From an uncultured Burkholderiales bacterium (lineage in GTDB: Bacteria > Pseudomonadota > Gammaproteobacteria > Burkholderiales > Burkholderiaceae_C): 13,910 nt of DNA. The first letter of the stretch is position 1, and each line of letters opens with the position of its first letter. This document shows positions 6,329 through 13,910 of the stretch, in pieces. The position numbers and the translations under genes were made by a program. A model generated the notes under the pieces. That model saw only the letters and a list, made by a program, of their open reading frames with translations, had not been told where the DNA came from and searched no databases. The stretch covers positions 1 to 13,910 of the forward strand of contig CAIYKK010000023.1 of the NCBI GenBank assembly GCA_903926695.1, written 5' to 3'.

Positions 6329-7516
6329 ATGACATTTCACAAGCAGCGCATCACGGTTCTGGGTTCGACAGGTTCCATCGGGGTCAGCACGCTCGATGTC
6401 ATTGCCCGCCATCCTGAGCGCTTTGAGGTGTTTGCGCTCAGCGCCGCCAAACAGGTCGATGTGATGCTGGCGCAGTGCGCGCAATTTAAACCGCAGTACG
6501 CCGTGATGGTGAGCGAGCCTCACGCTAGAGAGCTGGCCGAAAAAATCAAGGCCAACGGGCTGACGACGCAAGTGCTGTCAACGCCGGGCGACCTGGAAAT
6601 GATCGCCGCGCACGAGCAGGTGGATGCGGTGATGGCCGCCATCGTCGGCGCTGCCGGTTTGCCGCCGTGCATGGCTGCCGCCCATGCGGGCAAGCGCCTG
6701 CTGCTGGCCAACAAAGAGGCGCTGGTCGTCGGCGGCGATGTGTTCATGCAGGCGGTGCGCACCGGCGGCGCGCAATTGCTGCCCATTGACAGCGAACATT
6801 CGGCGATTTTCCAGTCCCTGCCGGAAGACGCGACTTCCTGGCCGCAGCGGGTCGAAAAAATCATCCTGACCGCGTCCGGCGGCCCGTTTCGCACCCGTGA
6901 TCCCGCCACGCTGCGCCACGTCACGCCCGACGAAGCCTGCGCCCATCCAAACTGGGTCATGGGGCGCAAGATTTCGGTCGATTCAGCCACGATGATGAAC
7001 AAGGCGCTGGAAGTCATCGAGGCCAAATACCTGTTCGGCATGACGCCCGAGCAGATCGAAGTGGTGATTCACCCGCAGAGCATCATCCACTCGATGGTGC
7101 AGTACCGCGACACCTCGGTGGTGGCGCAGTTGGGCACGCCCGACATGCGTGTGCCCATTGCCTACGGCCTGGCCTGGCCGGATCGCATCAGCTCGGGCGC
7201 GCAGGCGCTGGACTTTCGGGCGCTGGCCACGATGACGTTTGAAGTGCCCAATGACGAGCGCTTTCCGGGTCTGCCGCTGGCGTGGGACGTGCTCAAGGCA
7301 CCGGTGGGCAGCACGGCGGTGCTCAATGCGGCCAACGAGGTGGCGGTGGCCGCGTTTTTGAACAAAAAAATCCGCTTCGACCATATCCACCGCGTCAATC
7401 AGGCTACGCTGGAGGCCGTGGCGGTTTCAGCGATAGCCACCATCGAAGACTTGCTGGCCCTTGACGCGCAGGCGCGCCGGGTGGCCGATCACATCGCGCA
7501 ACATCTGGAGTCCTGA
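6329..7516 (+). CDS. dxr: 1-deoxy-D-xylulose 5-phosphate reductoisomerase
   Basis: A 395-residue cytoplasmic enzyme that rearranges and reduces 1-deoxy-D-xylulose 5-phosphate to 2-C-methyl-D-erythritol 4-phosphate with NADPH, the first committed step of the MEP isoprenoid pathway. The N-terminal NADPH-binding loop is GSTGSIG (residues 12-18). LLANKEALV, the metal-binding IDSEH with Asp154 and Glu156, ASGGPFR, HPNWVMGRKISVDSATMMNK and HPQSIIHSMVQYRD follow in the usual order. Length is normal (E. coli 398). The ATG at 6329 is 30 bases after cdsA and has no obvious ribosome binding site, but no other start fits the conserved N-terminus. It provides isoprenoid precursor for uppS in the same operon. 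Confidence 0.98.
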   Translation: MTFHKQRITVLGSTGSIGVSTLDVIARHPERFEVFALSAAKQVDVMLAQCAQFKPQYAVMVSEPHARELAEKIKANGLTTQVLSTPGDLEMIAAHEQVDAVMAAIVGAAGLPPCMAAAHAGKRLLLANKEALVVGGDVFMQAVRTGGAQLLPIDSEHSAIFQSLPEDATSWPQRVEKIILTASGGPFRTRDPATLRHVTPDEACAHPNWVMGRKISVDSATMMNKALEVIEAKYLFGMTPEQIEVVIHPQSIIHSMVQYRDTSVVAQLGTPDMRVPIAYGLAWPDRISSGAQALDFRALATMTFEVPNDERFPGLPLAWDVLKAPVGSTAVLNAANEVAVAAFLNKKIRFDHIHRVNQATLEAVAVSAIATIEDLLALDAQARRVADHIAQHLES

Positions 7517-7517
7517 C

Positions 7518-8894
7518 ATGCTCACTTTGGTGTCCTTTCTCGTCACGCTCGGTATTTTGATCGCAGTGCATGAGTATGGGCACTACCGGGTGGCGGTGGC
7601 CTGCGGCATCAAGGTGCTGAAGTTTTCCATCGGATTTGGCAAGCCGCTCTACACCTGGCGGCTCAAAAACAAGACCACCGAGTTTTCCATCGGCATGCTG
7701 CCGCTGGGCGGCTTCGTCAAGATGCTCGACGAGCGGGAAGCGCCGGTCGATCCGGCTGAGCGGCATCTGGCGTTCAACACCCAGCCGCTCAAATCCCGCG
7801 CCGCCGTCGTGGCCGCCGGGCCGCTGGCCAATTTGCTGCTGGCCGTGCTGCTCTACAGCATCGTCAACTGGACGGGTTTGCAAGAACCCAAGGCGATTCT
7901 GGCCAGTCCGGTCGCCGGGTCGCTGGCTGAAAAAGCCGGGCTGCGCGGCCACGAAACGGTTCTGCAGGCCGCTTTTGAAGGCGACAAACTGAAAACCGTG
8001 CGCTCCTTTGAAGACCTGCGCTGGCGCCTGACGCAAGGCGCGCTCGAAGGCCTCGATTTGCAGCTCGTGCTCGGCGGCGAGGCTGGTGCTGGCACCCGCA
8101 CGGTGCTGCTTGAACTCAGCCAGTTCGATGCGGCCACTGCCGATGCCCAGCTGTTTCGCAAAATCGGCCTTCCCGGCCCCTGGACGCCGCCGGTGATCGG
8201 CGAGGTTATGGCTGGCAGCGTGGCCGAAAAATCTGGCCTGCGCGCCGGTGATCTGGTCGAGCGTATCGGCGAGCGGGCCATTGTGGACGGTCAGCAGCTG
8301 CGTGAAACCATACGTGCTTCGGCGCAGGGCGCGGCTCCCGGCGCTGCCGCCACGGCGCCGCAGCTCTGGCGCGTTGTGCGCAGCGGCCAGACGCTGGCGC
8401 TGCAGGTCGCGCCCGACATCAAACTTGAAGACGGCGTGGCTGTCGCCCGCATCGGCGCTTATGTGGGCGCGCCGCCTGAACTCATCACCGTGCGCTACGG
8501 ATTGTTCGACGGCTTGCGCCAAGGCGCGGTCCGCACCTGGGATGTCTCGCTGCTCACGCTCAAGATGATGGGAAAAATGGTCATCGGCGAGTCGTCGCTG
8601 AAAAACCTGAGCGGCCCGCTGACGATTGCCGACTACGCGGGCAAGTCCGCCACGATGGGTTTGAGCGCCTATCTGGTGTTTCTGGCGCTGGTTAGCGTCA
8701 GCCTGGGCGTGCTCAACCTGCTGCCGCTGCCGGTCTTGGACGGTGGCCACCTGATGTATTATCTTTGGGAGTGGGTCACGGGCCGGGGCGTCTCCGACGT
8801 CTGGATGGACCGGCTGCAGCGCGGTGGTGTTGCGATTCTGCTGGGCATGATGTGCATTGCCCTTTTCAACGATGTCACCCGGCTTGTGGGTTAA
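7518..8894 (+). CDS. rseP: Site-2 intramembrane zinc protease RseP
   Basis: A 458-residue inner-membrane metalloprotease. The family cleaves the anti-sigma factor RseA within the membrane after DegS, releasing sigma-E during outer-membrane stress, and also removes leftover signal peptides. The zinc site is HEYGH (residues 18-22) in the first membrane span, paired with the LDG motif at VLDGGH (406-411, Asp408) near the C-terminus. Between them are FNTQPLKSRAAVVAAGPLAN, the second hydrophobic stretch, and two PDZ-like domains marked by SPVAGSLAEKAGLR and GEVMAGSVAEKSGLRAGD. The last membrane span is at about 437-450. The ATG at 7518 follows the dxr stop by one base, with GGAG at 7507-7510. The frame is open upstream within dxr, but those residues are not family-like. 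It directly precedes bamA, whose folding state it helps monitor. Confidence 0.97.
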   Translation: MLTLVSFLVTLGILIAVHEYGHYRVAVACGIKVLKFSIGFGKPLYTWRLKNKTTEFSIGMLPLGGFVKMLDEREAPVDPAERHLAFNTQPLKSRAAVVAAGPLANLLLAVLLYSIVNWTGLQEPKAILASPVAGSLAEKAGLRGHETVLQAAFEGDKLKTVRSFEDLRWRLTQGALEGLDLQLVLGGEAGAGTRTVLLELSQFDAATADAQLFRKIGLPGPWTPPVIGEVMAGSVAEKSGLRAGDLVERIGERAIVDGQQLRETIRASAQGAAPGAAATAPQLWRVVRSGQTLALQVAPDIKLEDGVAVARIGAYVGAPPELITVRYGLFDGLRQGAVRTWDVSLLTLKMMGKMVIGESSLKNLSGPLTIADYAGKSATMGLSAYLVFLALVSVSLGVLNLLPLPVLDGGHLMYYLWEWVTGRGVSDVWMDRLQRGGVAILLGMMCIALFNDVTRLVG

Positions 8895-8907
8895 ATTCAA
8901 CCAATTC

Positions 8908-11211
8908 ATGCAAAAGCAATTCAATCAATTCAAACTCCGCACTGTCTGCGCCATCGTTGCCGGGCTGTTCGCTGTCAACACGGCCTGGGCCGTCGATCCC
9001 TTCACCGTCAAAGACATTCGGGTCGAGGGCCTGCAGCGCGTCGAGCCCGGAACGGTCTTTGCCTCACTGCCGTTTCGCGTCGGCGAAACCTACAGCGATG
9101 ACAAAGGCTCCACCGCCATCCGCACGCTGTTCGGCCTGGGCCTGTTCAAGGACGTGCGCCTCGAAGTCAATGGCGATGTGCTGGTGGTCATCGTTGAAGA
9201 GCGCCCCACGGTGGCCGATGTGGAATTTGTCGGAACCCGCGAGTTCGACAAGGATGTGCTGAAAAAAGCCCTTCGCGACGCAGGCATTTCCGACGGCCAG
9301 CCGTTTGACAAGGCGCTGGCCGACAAGGCCGAACAGGAGCTCAAACGCCAGTACATCAACAAAAGCCTGTACGGCGTCGAGGTCGTCACCACCGTCACGC
9401 CGATTGAGCGCAACCGCGTCAACCTGACCTTCACCGTGTCAGAAGGCGATGTGGCCAAGATCAAGGAAATCCAGATCACCGGCAACAAGGTTTTCAGCGA
9501 ACCGGCACTGCTCAAGCTGTTCGATCTGGACACCGGCACCTGGTTGAGCTGGTACACCAAATCCGACCGCTACGCCCGCGCCAAGCTCAATGCCGACATC
9601 GAAACCCTGCGCGCCTATTACCTCGCACGCGGCTACCTGGAGTTCAAGGTCGATTCGACCCAGGTGGCGATTTCGCCCGACAAGCAGAGCATTTCGATCA
9701 CGCTCAACGTGACCGAGGGTGAGCGTTTTACGGTCTCGGGCATCAAGCTCGAAGGCAATTATCTGGGCAAGGAAGAAGAGTTCAAATCCCTCATCACCAT
9801 CAAGCCGGGCCAGCCCTACAACGCCGATCAGGTCGCTGAAACCACCAAAGCCATTACCGAATACTTCGGCTCGTTCGGCTTTGCCTTTGCCAAAGTCGAA
9901 GCCGTCCCGGAAATTGACCGGACCAACAACCGCGTGGCTTTTTCGCTGCAGGCCGAGCCTTCGCACCGCGCTTACGTGCGGCGCATCAACGTGGCGGGCA
10001 ACAACCGCACCCGCGACGAAGTGGTGCGCCGCGAGTTCCGCCAGCTTGAGTCCTCGTGGTACGACGGCGACAAAATCCGCCTGTCACGCGACCGCGTGGA
10101 CCGTCTGGGCTTTTTCAACGAAGTGGCGCTGGAAACCCAGGAAGTCGCGGGAACGTCCGACCAGGTCGATCTGACGCTCAATGTGGTTGAAAAACCCACC
10201 GGCAATCTGCAACTGGGCGCGGGTTATTCCAGTGCGGACAATGTCTCGCTCATGTTCGGCATCAAGCAGGAAAATGTTTTTGGTTCTGGCAATTACCTCG
10301 GGATTGAAGTCAACACCAGCACCTCCAACCGGCAGCTGGTGATCAACACGGTCGATCCCTATTTCACCGCTGACGGCATTTCGCGCAGCATTGATGTGTA
10401 TGACCGCACCTCGACGCCCCTGACGGGCCAGGGCGGTGACTACAAGCTCAAGACGCGGGGCGCCAGCATCCGTTTCGGCGTGCCGTTCACGGAAACCGAC
10501 ACGGTTTATTTCGGCACCGGCTATGAGTCTCTGACCATCGTGCCCGGCACCCTGCTGCCAGTCAGCTATCAGGACTATGCCAACACGTTCGGCTACACGA
10601 CCAACTCGATTCCCCTGACGCTGGGCTGGTCGCGCGATAACCGCGACAGCGCCTTGGTGCCCACAACCGGACGCTACCAGCGCCTCTACGCCGACTGGGG
10701 TTTTGGCGGGGACATCAGGTTCCTGCGGACCAATTACCAGATCCAGCAATACATTCCTTTGAACAAGCAGTTCACCCTCGCCCTCAACGGCGAGCTGGGC
10801 TGGGGCAAGGGCCTCAATGGTCAGGCTTATCCACTGTTTAAAAACTACTACTCCGGCGGCCTGGGCTCGGTGCGCGGATTCCAGCAGGGCTCCCTGGGGC
10901 CGCGTGACAGCGCCGATGACGCGGCTGTGGGCGGCCCGAAAAAGATCACACTCAACGCCGAGGTGATCGCACCGTTTCCGGGTGCCGGCAATGACCGTAC
11001 GCTGCGCCTGTACGGTTTTGTCGATGCGGGCAATGTGTTCAAGAACCGCTATGTGTTGAACGGCCCCAATGGCCTTCGCGCCTCCACCGGCATTGGTATT
11101 AGCTGGATTTCTCCGGTCGGCCCCCTGCGCATTGCGTATGCAGTGCCTTTACGCAAACAGGCTAGCGATAAAATAGAACGCCTGCAATTCCAAATTGGTA
11201 CATCCTTCTAA
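8908..11211 (+). CDS. bamA: Outer membrane protein assembly factor BamA
   Basis: A 767-residue outer-membrane protein, the central subunit of the BAM complex that folds and inserts beta-barrel proteins. A signal peptide ends at about residue 28 (NTAWA before VDPF). Five POTRA domains occupy roughly residues 30-425, the first opening with FTVKDIRVEGLQRVEPGTVF, and the C-terminal half is a 16-strand barrel. The conserved loop-6 motif VRGF is at residues 655-658 and the chain ends in phenylalanine (QIGTSF), the usual outer-membrane beta-signal. The start at 8908 is chosen because it lies 13 bases after the rseP stop and gives a proper signal peptide; the ATG at 8857 lies inside rseP and would place charged residues ahead of it. 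No clear ribosome binding site is seen. The skp gene follows with a one-base overlap. Confidence 0.98.
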   Translation: MQKQFNQFKLRTVCAIVAGLFAVNTAWAVDPFTVKDIRVEGLQRVEPGTVFASLPFRVGETYSDDKGSTAIRTLFGLGLFKDVRLEVNGDVLVVIVEERPTVADVEFVGTREFDKDVLKKALRDAGISDGQPFDKALADKAEQELKRQYINKSLYGVEVVTTVTPIERNRVNLTFTVSEGDVAKIKEIQITGNKVFSEPALLKLFDLDTGTWLSWYTKSDRYARAKLNADIETLRAYYLARGYLEFKVDSTQVAISPDKQSISITLNVTEGERFTVSGIKLEGNYLGKEEEFKSLITIKPGQPYNADQVAETTKAITEYFGSFGFAFAKVEAVPEIDRTNNRVAFSLQAEPSHRAYVRRINVAGNNRTRDEVVRREFRQLESSWYDGDKIRLSRDRVDRLGFFNEVALETQEVAGTSDQVDLTLNVVEKPTGNLQLGAGYSSADNVSLMFGIKQENVFGSGNYLGIEVNTSTSNRQLVINTVDPYFTADGISRSIDVYDRTSTPLTGQGGDYKLKTRGASIRFGVPFTETDTVYFGTGYESLTIVPGTLLPVSYQDYANTFGYTTNSIPLTLGWSRDNRDSALVPTTGRYQRLYADWGFGGDIRFLRTNYQIQQYIPLNKQFTLALNGELGWGKGLNGQAYPLFKNYYSGGLGSVRGFQQGSLGPRDSADDAAVGGPKKITLNAEVIAPFPGAGNDRTLRLYGFVDAGNVFKNRYVLNGPNGLRASTGIGISWISPVGPLRIAYAVPLRKQASDKIERLQFQIGTSF

Positions 11212-11717
11212 TGAAAAACCTTTCAAATAAAATCGTCTTGGGTCTTGTCATCGCAATGGCCGGTTTGACCGCGACTGCGCAGGAATTCAGGGTTGGCGTG
11301 GTCAATCTGGACCGAATTTTCCGCGAGGCCAATTCCGCCAAGGCGGCCCAGACCAAGCTGGAGCAGGAATTCACCAAGCGTGAAAAAGAGCTGACCGATC
11401 TGGCTGGCCAGCTCAAAGCCGCCTCCGACAAGTTCGAGCGCGAAGCGCCCACGCTGGCTGAAAGCCAGCGCACAATCCGCCAGCGCCAGCTGGTCGATCA
11501 GGACCGCACCTTCCAGACCAAGCGCCGCGAGTTTCAGGAAGACCTCAATGCGCGCAAGAATGAAGAGCTTCAGCTCGTCATTGAGCGCGCGAACAAAGTC
11601 GTCAAAAACCTCGCTGAAACCGAAAAATACGACCTGATTCTGCAGGAATCGGTTTATGTCAACCCCAAGCATGACATCACCGACAAGGTGATCAAAGCGC
11701 TGAACGCTTCGCGCTGA
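11211..11717 (+). CDS. skp: Periplasmic chaperone Skp (OmpH family)
   Basis: A 168-residue protein of the Skp/OmpH family, which binds unfolded outer-membrane proteins in the periplasm and hands them to the BAM complex. A signal peptide is visible (residues 1-23, cleavage after ATA before QEF). The conserved start of the mature protein, [11 protein letters not shown], is followed by a long stretch rich in charged residues and heptads (about 38-125) that would form the two coiled-coil arms, and by the C-terminal beta strand region ([13 protein letters not shown]). The active form is expected to be a trimer. The ATG at 11211 shares its A with the bamA stop (TAATG), indicating coupled translation and a common role with bamA. 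Confidence 0.95.
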   Translation: MKNLSNKIVLGLVIAMAGLTATAQEFRVGVVNLDRIFREANSAKAAQTKLEQEFTKREKELTDLAGQLKAASDKFEREAPTLAESQRTIRQRQLVDQDRTFQTKRREFQEDLNARKNEELQLVIERANKVVKNLAETEKYDLILQESVYVNPKHDITDKVIKALNASR

Positions 11718-11769
11718 TCGTGCGGCAGGTCAGCAGCGTGCGCGTGGGCGCAGAAATGGCAGGCCCAGC

Positions 11770-12855
11770 GTGACGCTCCGTCTGGCCGATATCGTTCAGG
11801 CGTTGATGGACCGAGCGCCAGCCCAGTTGCTGGGCGACGCCGATATCCTGATCGAGCGCCTGGCCCCGCTGGAGACGGCGGGTCCGCAGGAGTTGACGTT
11901 TCTCAGTCACCCCCGGTTCCTCGGCCAACTGGCCCAGTCGGCTGCCGCCTGTGTGGTGGTCGCGCCTTCCATGCGGGAAGATGCCCTGCACCGTGGCGCC
12001 TGCATCGTCGTGGACGACCCTTATTATTATTTTGCGCTGCTCACGCAGTTGTGGAAGCAGCGGCACAGCCCGGCGCCAGCGCCGTCCATCCACCCCAGCG
12101 CTGTCATTGATTCTGGCGCCACGATTGGCCCCGGCGTTTCCGTTGGTGCTTTTTCCTGTATTGCCGCCGGTGCCGTGATTGGCGCAGGCGTGCGCATTGC
12201 CGAGCATTGCGTCATTGGCCGCGATGTGGTGATCGGTGCGGCCACGCGCCTGTCTGCGCGAGTGACGGTCGAAGACGGCTGCCGCATCGGCGAGCGCTGC
12301 ATTTTTTATCCGGGCGCGGTGATCGGCTCCGACGGCTTTGGTTTGGCACCGCATCAAGGGCGCTGGGTCAAGATTGAGCAGCTTGGCGCGGTGCAGATCG
12401 GCAACGATGTCGAAATCGGCGCCAATACCTGCATCGACCGGGGCGCTTTGCAAGACACCATCCTCGAAGACGGTGTCAAACTCGACAACCTGGTGCAAAT
12501 TGGCCACAACGTTCGCATCGGCGCGCACAGCGCGATGGCGGGCTGCGTCGGCGTAGCGGGCAGCGCCACGATTGGCAAGCACTGCACCGTCGGCGGCGGC
12601 GCTGTGGTGCTGGGCCACCTGCGGCTGGCCGATGGCGTGCATGTGTCCGCCTCCACCACTGTGACCCGCTCGCTGCTAAAGCCCGGCCACTACAGCGGCA
12701 TTTTTCCTATCGACGACAATGCCGCCTGGGAAAAAAACGCCGCCACCCTCAAGCAGCTTCACGCCCTGCGTGACCGGCTCAAGCAGGCTGAAAAAGCCCT
12801 GCTGCAACTCCAGGCCACCCAGGCCACTCAAGTTACCTCCGAAGAAAAACCATGA
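11770..12855 (+). CDS. lpxD: UDP-3-O-(3-hydroxyacyl)glucosamine N-acyltransferase
   Basis: A 361-residue enzyme that adds the second 3-hydroxyacyl chain to the amino group of UDP-3-O-acylglucosamine, using acyl-ACP, in the third step of lipid A synthesis. The N-terminal uridine-binding domain (about residues 1-100) is followed by a left-handed beta helix of hexapeptide repeats (about 110-320) with [18 protein letters not shown] and similar turns. The catalytic histidine is His246 in QIGHN. The C-terminal helix (about 330-361) is rich in Lys, Gln and Leu, as in LpxD trimers. The start is a GTG at 11770: no other start codon exists in frame after the skp stop, and [11 protein letters not shown] matches the family opening. 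The stop overlaps the fabZ start in ATGA (12852-12855). Confidence 0.96.
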   Translation: MTLRLADIVQALMDRAPAQLLGDADILIERLAPLETAGPQELTFLSHPRFLGQLAQSAAACVVVAPSMREDALHRGACIVVDDPYYYFALLTQLWKQRHSPAPAPSIHPSAVIDSGATIGPGVSVGAFSCIAAGAVIGAGVRIAEHCVIGRDVVIGAATRLSARVTVEDGCRIGERCIFYPGAVIGSDGFGLAPHQGRWVKIEQLGAVQIGNDVEIGANTCIDRGALQDTILEDGVKLDNLVQIGHNVRIGAHSAMAGCVGVAGSATIGKHCTVGGGAVVLGHLRLADGVHVSASTTVTRSLLKPGHYSGIFPIDDNAAWEKNAATLKQLHALRDRLKQAEKALLQLQATQATQVTSEEKP

Positions 12856-13292
12856 TGGATATCCACCAGATTCTCAAGTTATTGCCACACCGCTACCCGA
12901 TTTTGCTGGTGGACCGCGTGCTCGAAATTGACCCCGGCAAGAAGATCAAGGCGCTGAAAAACGTCACCATGAACGAGCCTTTCTTCATGGGCCACTTTCC
13001 GCACCACCCCGTGATGCCGGGCGTGCTGATGATTGAAGCGATGGCGCAAGCCGCCGCCTTGCTGAGCTTTTCCACGCTGGGCGTGGCGCCGGACGACAAA
13101 ACGATTTATTACTTCGCAGGCATCGACGGCGCCCGTTTCAAGCGCCCCGTTGAGCCCGGCGACCAGCTCATCATGGATGTTGAAGTGCTGCGCATGAAAG
13201 CAGGCATTTTCAAATTCAAGGGCGTGACGCGCGTGGATGACAAGATCGTCTGCGAAGCCGAGCTGATGTGTACCATGCGCACGCTGCCCTGA
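12852..13292 (+). CDS. fabZ: 3-hydroxyacyl-ACP dehydratase FabZ
   Basis: A 146-residue hot-dog fold enzyme that dehydrates (3R)-hydroxyacyl-ACP to trans-2-enoyl-ACP in fatty acid elongation, in the cytoplasm. The catalytic histidine is His48 in [11 protein letters not shown] and the catalytic glutamate is Glu62 in IEAMAQAAA, with the 14-residue spacing seen in E. coli (54 and 68). The opening [20 protein letters not shown] and the later [19 protein letters not shown] are typical. Two adjacent ATG codons (12852 and 12855) could start it; the first overlaps the lpxD stop by four bases. Its neighbours lpxD and lpxA compete with it for the same hydroxyacyl-ACP pool, so joint expression balances phospholipid and lipid A synthesis. 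Confidence 0.97.
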   Translation: MMDIHQILKLLPHRYPILLVDRVLEIDPGKKIKALKNVTMNEPFFMGHFPHHPVMPGVLMIEAMAQAAALLSFSTLGVAPDDKTIYYFAGIDGARFKRPVEPGDQLIMDVEVLRMKAGIFKFKGVTRVDDKIVCEAELMCTMRTLP

Positions 13293-13294
13293 GC

Positions 13295-13910
13295 ATGACG
13301 GTGCCACACATTGCGCCGGGCATCCATGCCACGGCGCTGGTCGATCCTCTGGCCCAGCTCGACAGCTCGGTCAGCGTCGGGCCTTACAGCATCATCGGCC
13401 CCCATGTGCGCATCGGGGCGGGCACGGCTGTCGGCGCGCATTGCGTGATCGAAGGCCACACCACGATAGGCCGCGACAACCAGATTTTCCAGTTCAACTC
13501 CATAGGCGCGATTCCGCAGGACAAAAAATACGCCGGTGAGCCGTGCGAGTTGATCATTGGCGACCGCAACACCATCCGCGAGTTTTGCAGCTTCAACATC
13601 GGCTCGCCCGGTGACCGGGGCGTGACGCGTTTGGGCGACGACAACTGGATCATGGCCTACGTGCATATCGCGCACGACTGCCTCGTCGGCAACCACACGA
13701 TTTTTGCCAACAACACCACACTCGCCGGTCACGTCGAGGTCGGTGACTGGGTGATTCTGGGTGGCTTTACCGGTGTGCATCAGTTTGTCAAGCTGGGCGC
13801 GCACAGTTTTACGGCGATTTCGTCGGTGCTGGTGGCTGATTTGCCGCCGTTTGTGATGTGTCAGGGCCAGCCTGCGGTGGCGCGCTCCATGAATTTTGAA
13901 GGCCTAGATC
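13295..13910 (+). CDS. lpxA: UDP-N-acetylglucosamine acyltransferase, 3' end cut by the window
   Basis: The first 205 residues of a protein usually about 262 long; the gene runs off the window. LpxA transfers a 3-hydroxyacyl chain from ACP to the 3-hydroxyl of UDP-GlcNAc, the first step of lipid A synthesis. Hexapeptide repeats of the left-handed beta helix fill the visible part ([28 protein letters not shown]). Aligned to E. coli by eye, the key residues are Lys78 (for Lys76), His124 and His127 in HIAHD (for 122 and the catalytic 125) and His162 in VHQF (for 160). The acyl-length ruler position (Gly173 in E. coli) is Ile175 here. The ATG at 13295 is two bases after the fabZ stop. The segment [11 protein letters not shown] replaces the IHRGT stretch of E. 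coli; I believe this form is usual in Comamonadaceae. Confidence 0.96.
   Translation, partial: MTVPHIAPGIHATALVDPLAQLDSSVSVGPYSIIGPHVRIGAGTAVGAHCVIEGHTTIGRDNQIFQFNSIGAIPQDKKYAGEPCELIIGDRNTIREFCSFNIGSPGDRGVTRLGDDNWIMAYVHIAHDCLVGNHTIFANNTTLAGHVEVGDWVILGGFTGVHQFVKLGAHSFTAISSVLVADLPPFVMCQGQPAVARSMNFEGLD

Noticed and set aside
5447..6571. A 374-codon open frame on the minus strand opposite cdsA and the start of dxr
   Set aside because: It spans two well-supported plus-strand genes and has the same antisense-type composition, with no motif.
8857..8907. An earlier ATG for bamA at 8857
   Set aside because: It lies inside rseP and would add residues ahead of a good signal peptide that starts at 8908.
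7404..8924. A 506-codon open frame on the minus strand opposite rseP
   Set aside because: It is complementary to a certain gene, its composition is rich in His, Gln and Arg as expected from the antisense of GC-rich coding DNA, and it shows no recognisable domain.
1470..13910. An undescribed defence, secretion or biosynthetic system
   Set aside because: Every plus-strand gene here is a well-known housekeeping gene in a widely conserved order; no unexplained gene, CRISPR-like repeat array or inserted cargo is visible.

Overview
The window is a chromosomal segment of a betaproteobacterium, most likely a member of the Comamonadaceae (Polaromonas/Rhodoferax type). This rests on the order of the genes, on the protein sequences (for example the LpxA, FabZ and UppS forms) and on a high third-position G+C. 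The genus is an inference from recall, not from a search.

The left end (about 1-610) is accessory. It holds the right-hand part of a decayed IS1-family insertion sequence, whose transposase is broken by a frameshift, followed directly by a chromosomal hairpin terminator. On the minus strand at 611-1114 is a BON-LysM protein of the Kbp (YgaU) type. A 355-base gap (1115-1469) then carries the control region of rpsB: an extended -10 promoter, a long perfect hairpin at the predicted transcript start and a second smaller hairpin.

From 1470 to the end every gene is on the plus strand, in the order rpsB, tsf, pyrH, frr, uppS, cdsA, dxr, rseP, bamA, skp, lpxD, fabZ, lpxA (cut by the window end). The first four serve translation and UMP synthesis. 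The rest build the envelope: undecaprenyl diphosphate (uppS), CDP-diacylglycerol (cdsA), the isoprenoid precursor MEP (dxr), intramembrane proteolysis for envelope stress (rseP), outer-membrane protein assembly (bamA, skp), and lipid A acylation with fatty-acid dehydration (lpxD, fabZ, lpxA). From frr to lpxA the genes overlap by 1-4 bases or lie within about 55 bases of each other, as expected for one operon with coupled translation. The gaps that could hold internal control signals are rpsB-tsf (strong terminator), tsf-pyrH (possible promoter) and pyrH-frr (weak hairpin).

I found no new multi-gene system here; the core is conserved housekeeping DNA. The points most worth checking are an isoleucine at the acyl-chain ruler position of LpxA, which suggests short-chain lipid A; the rpsB leader hairpin; a competing helix that could act as an antiterminator between rpsB and tsf; and the small deletion that broke the IS1 transposase.
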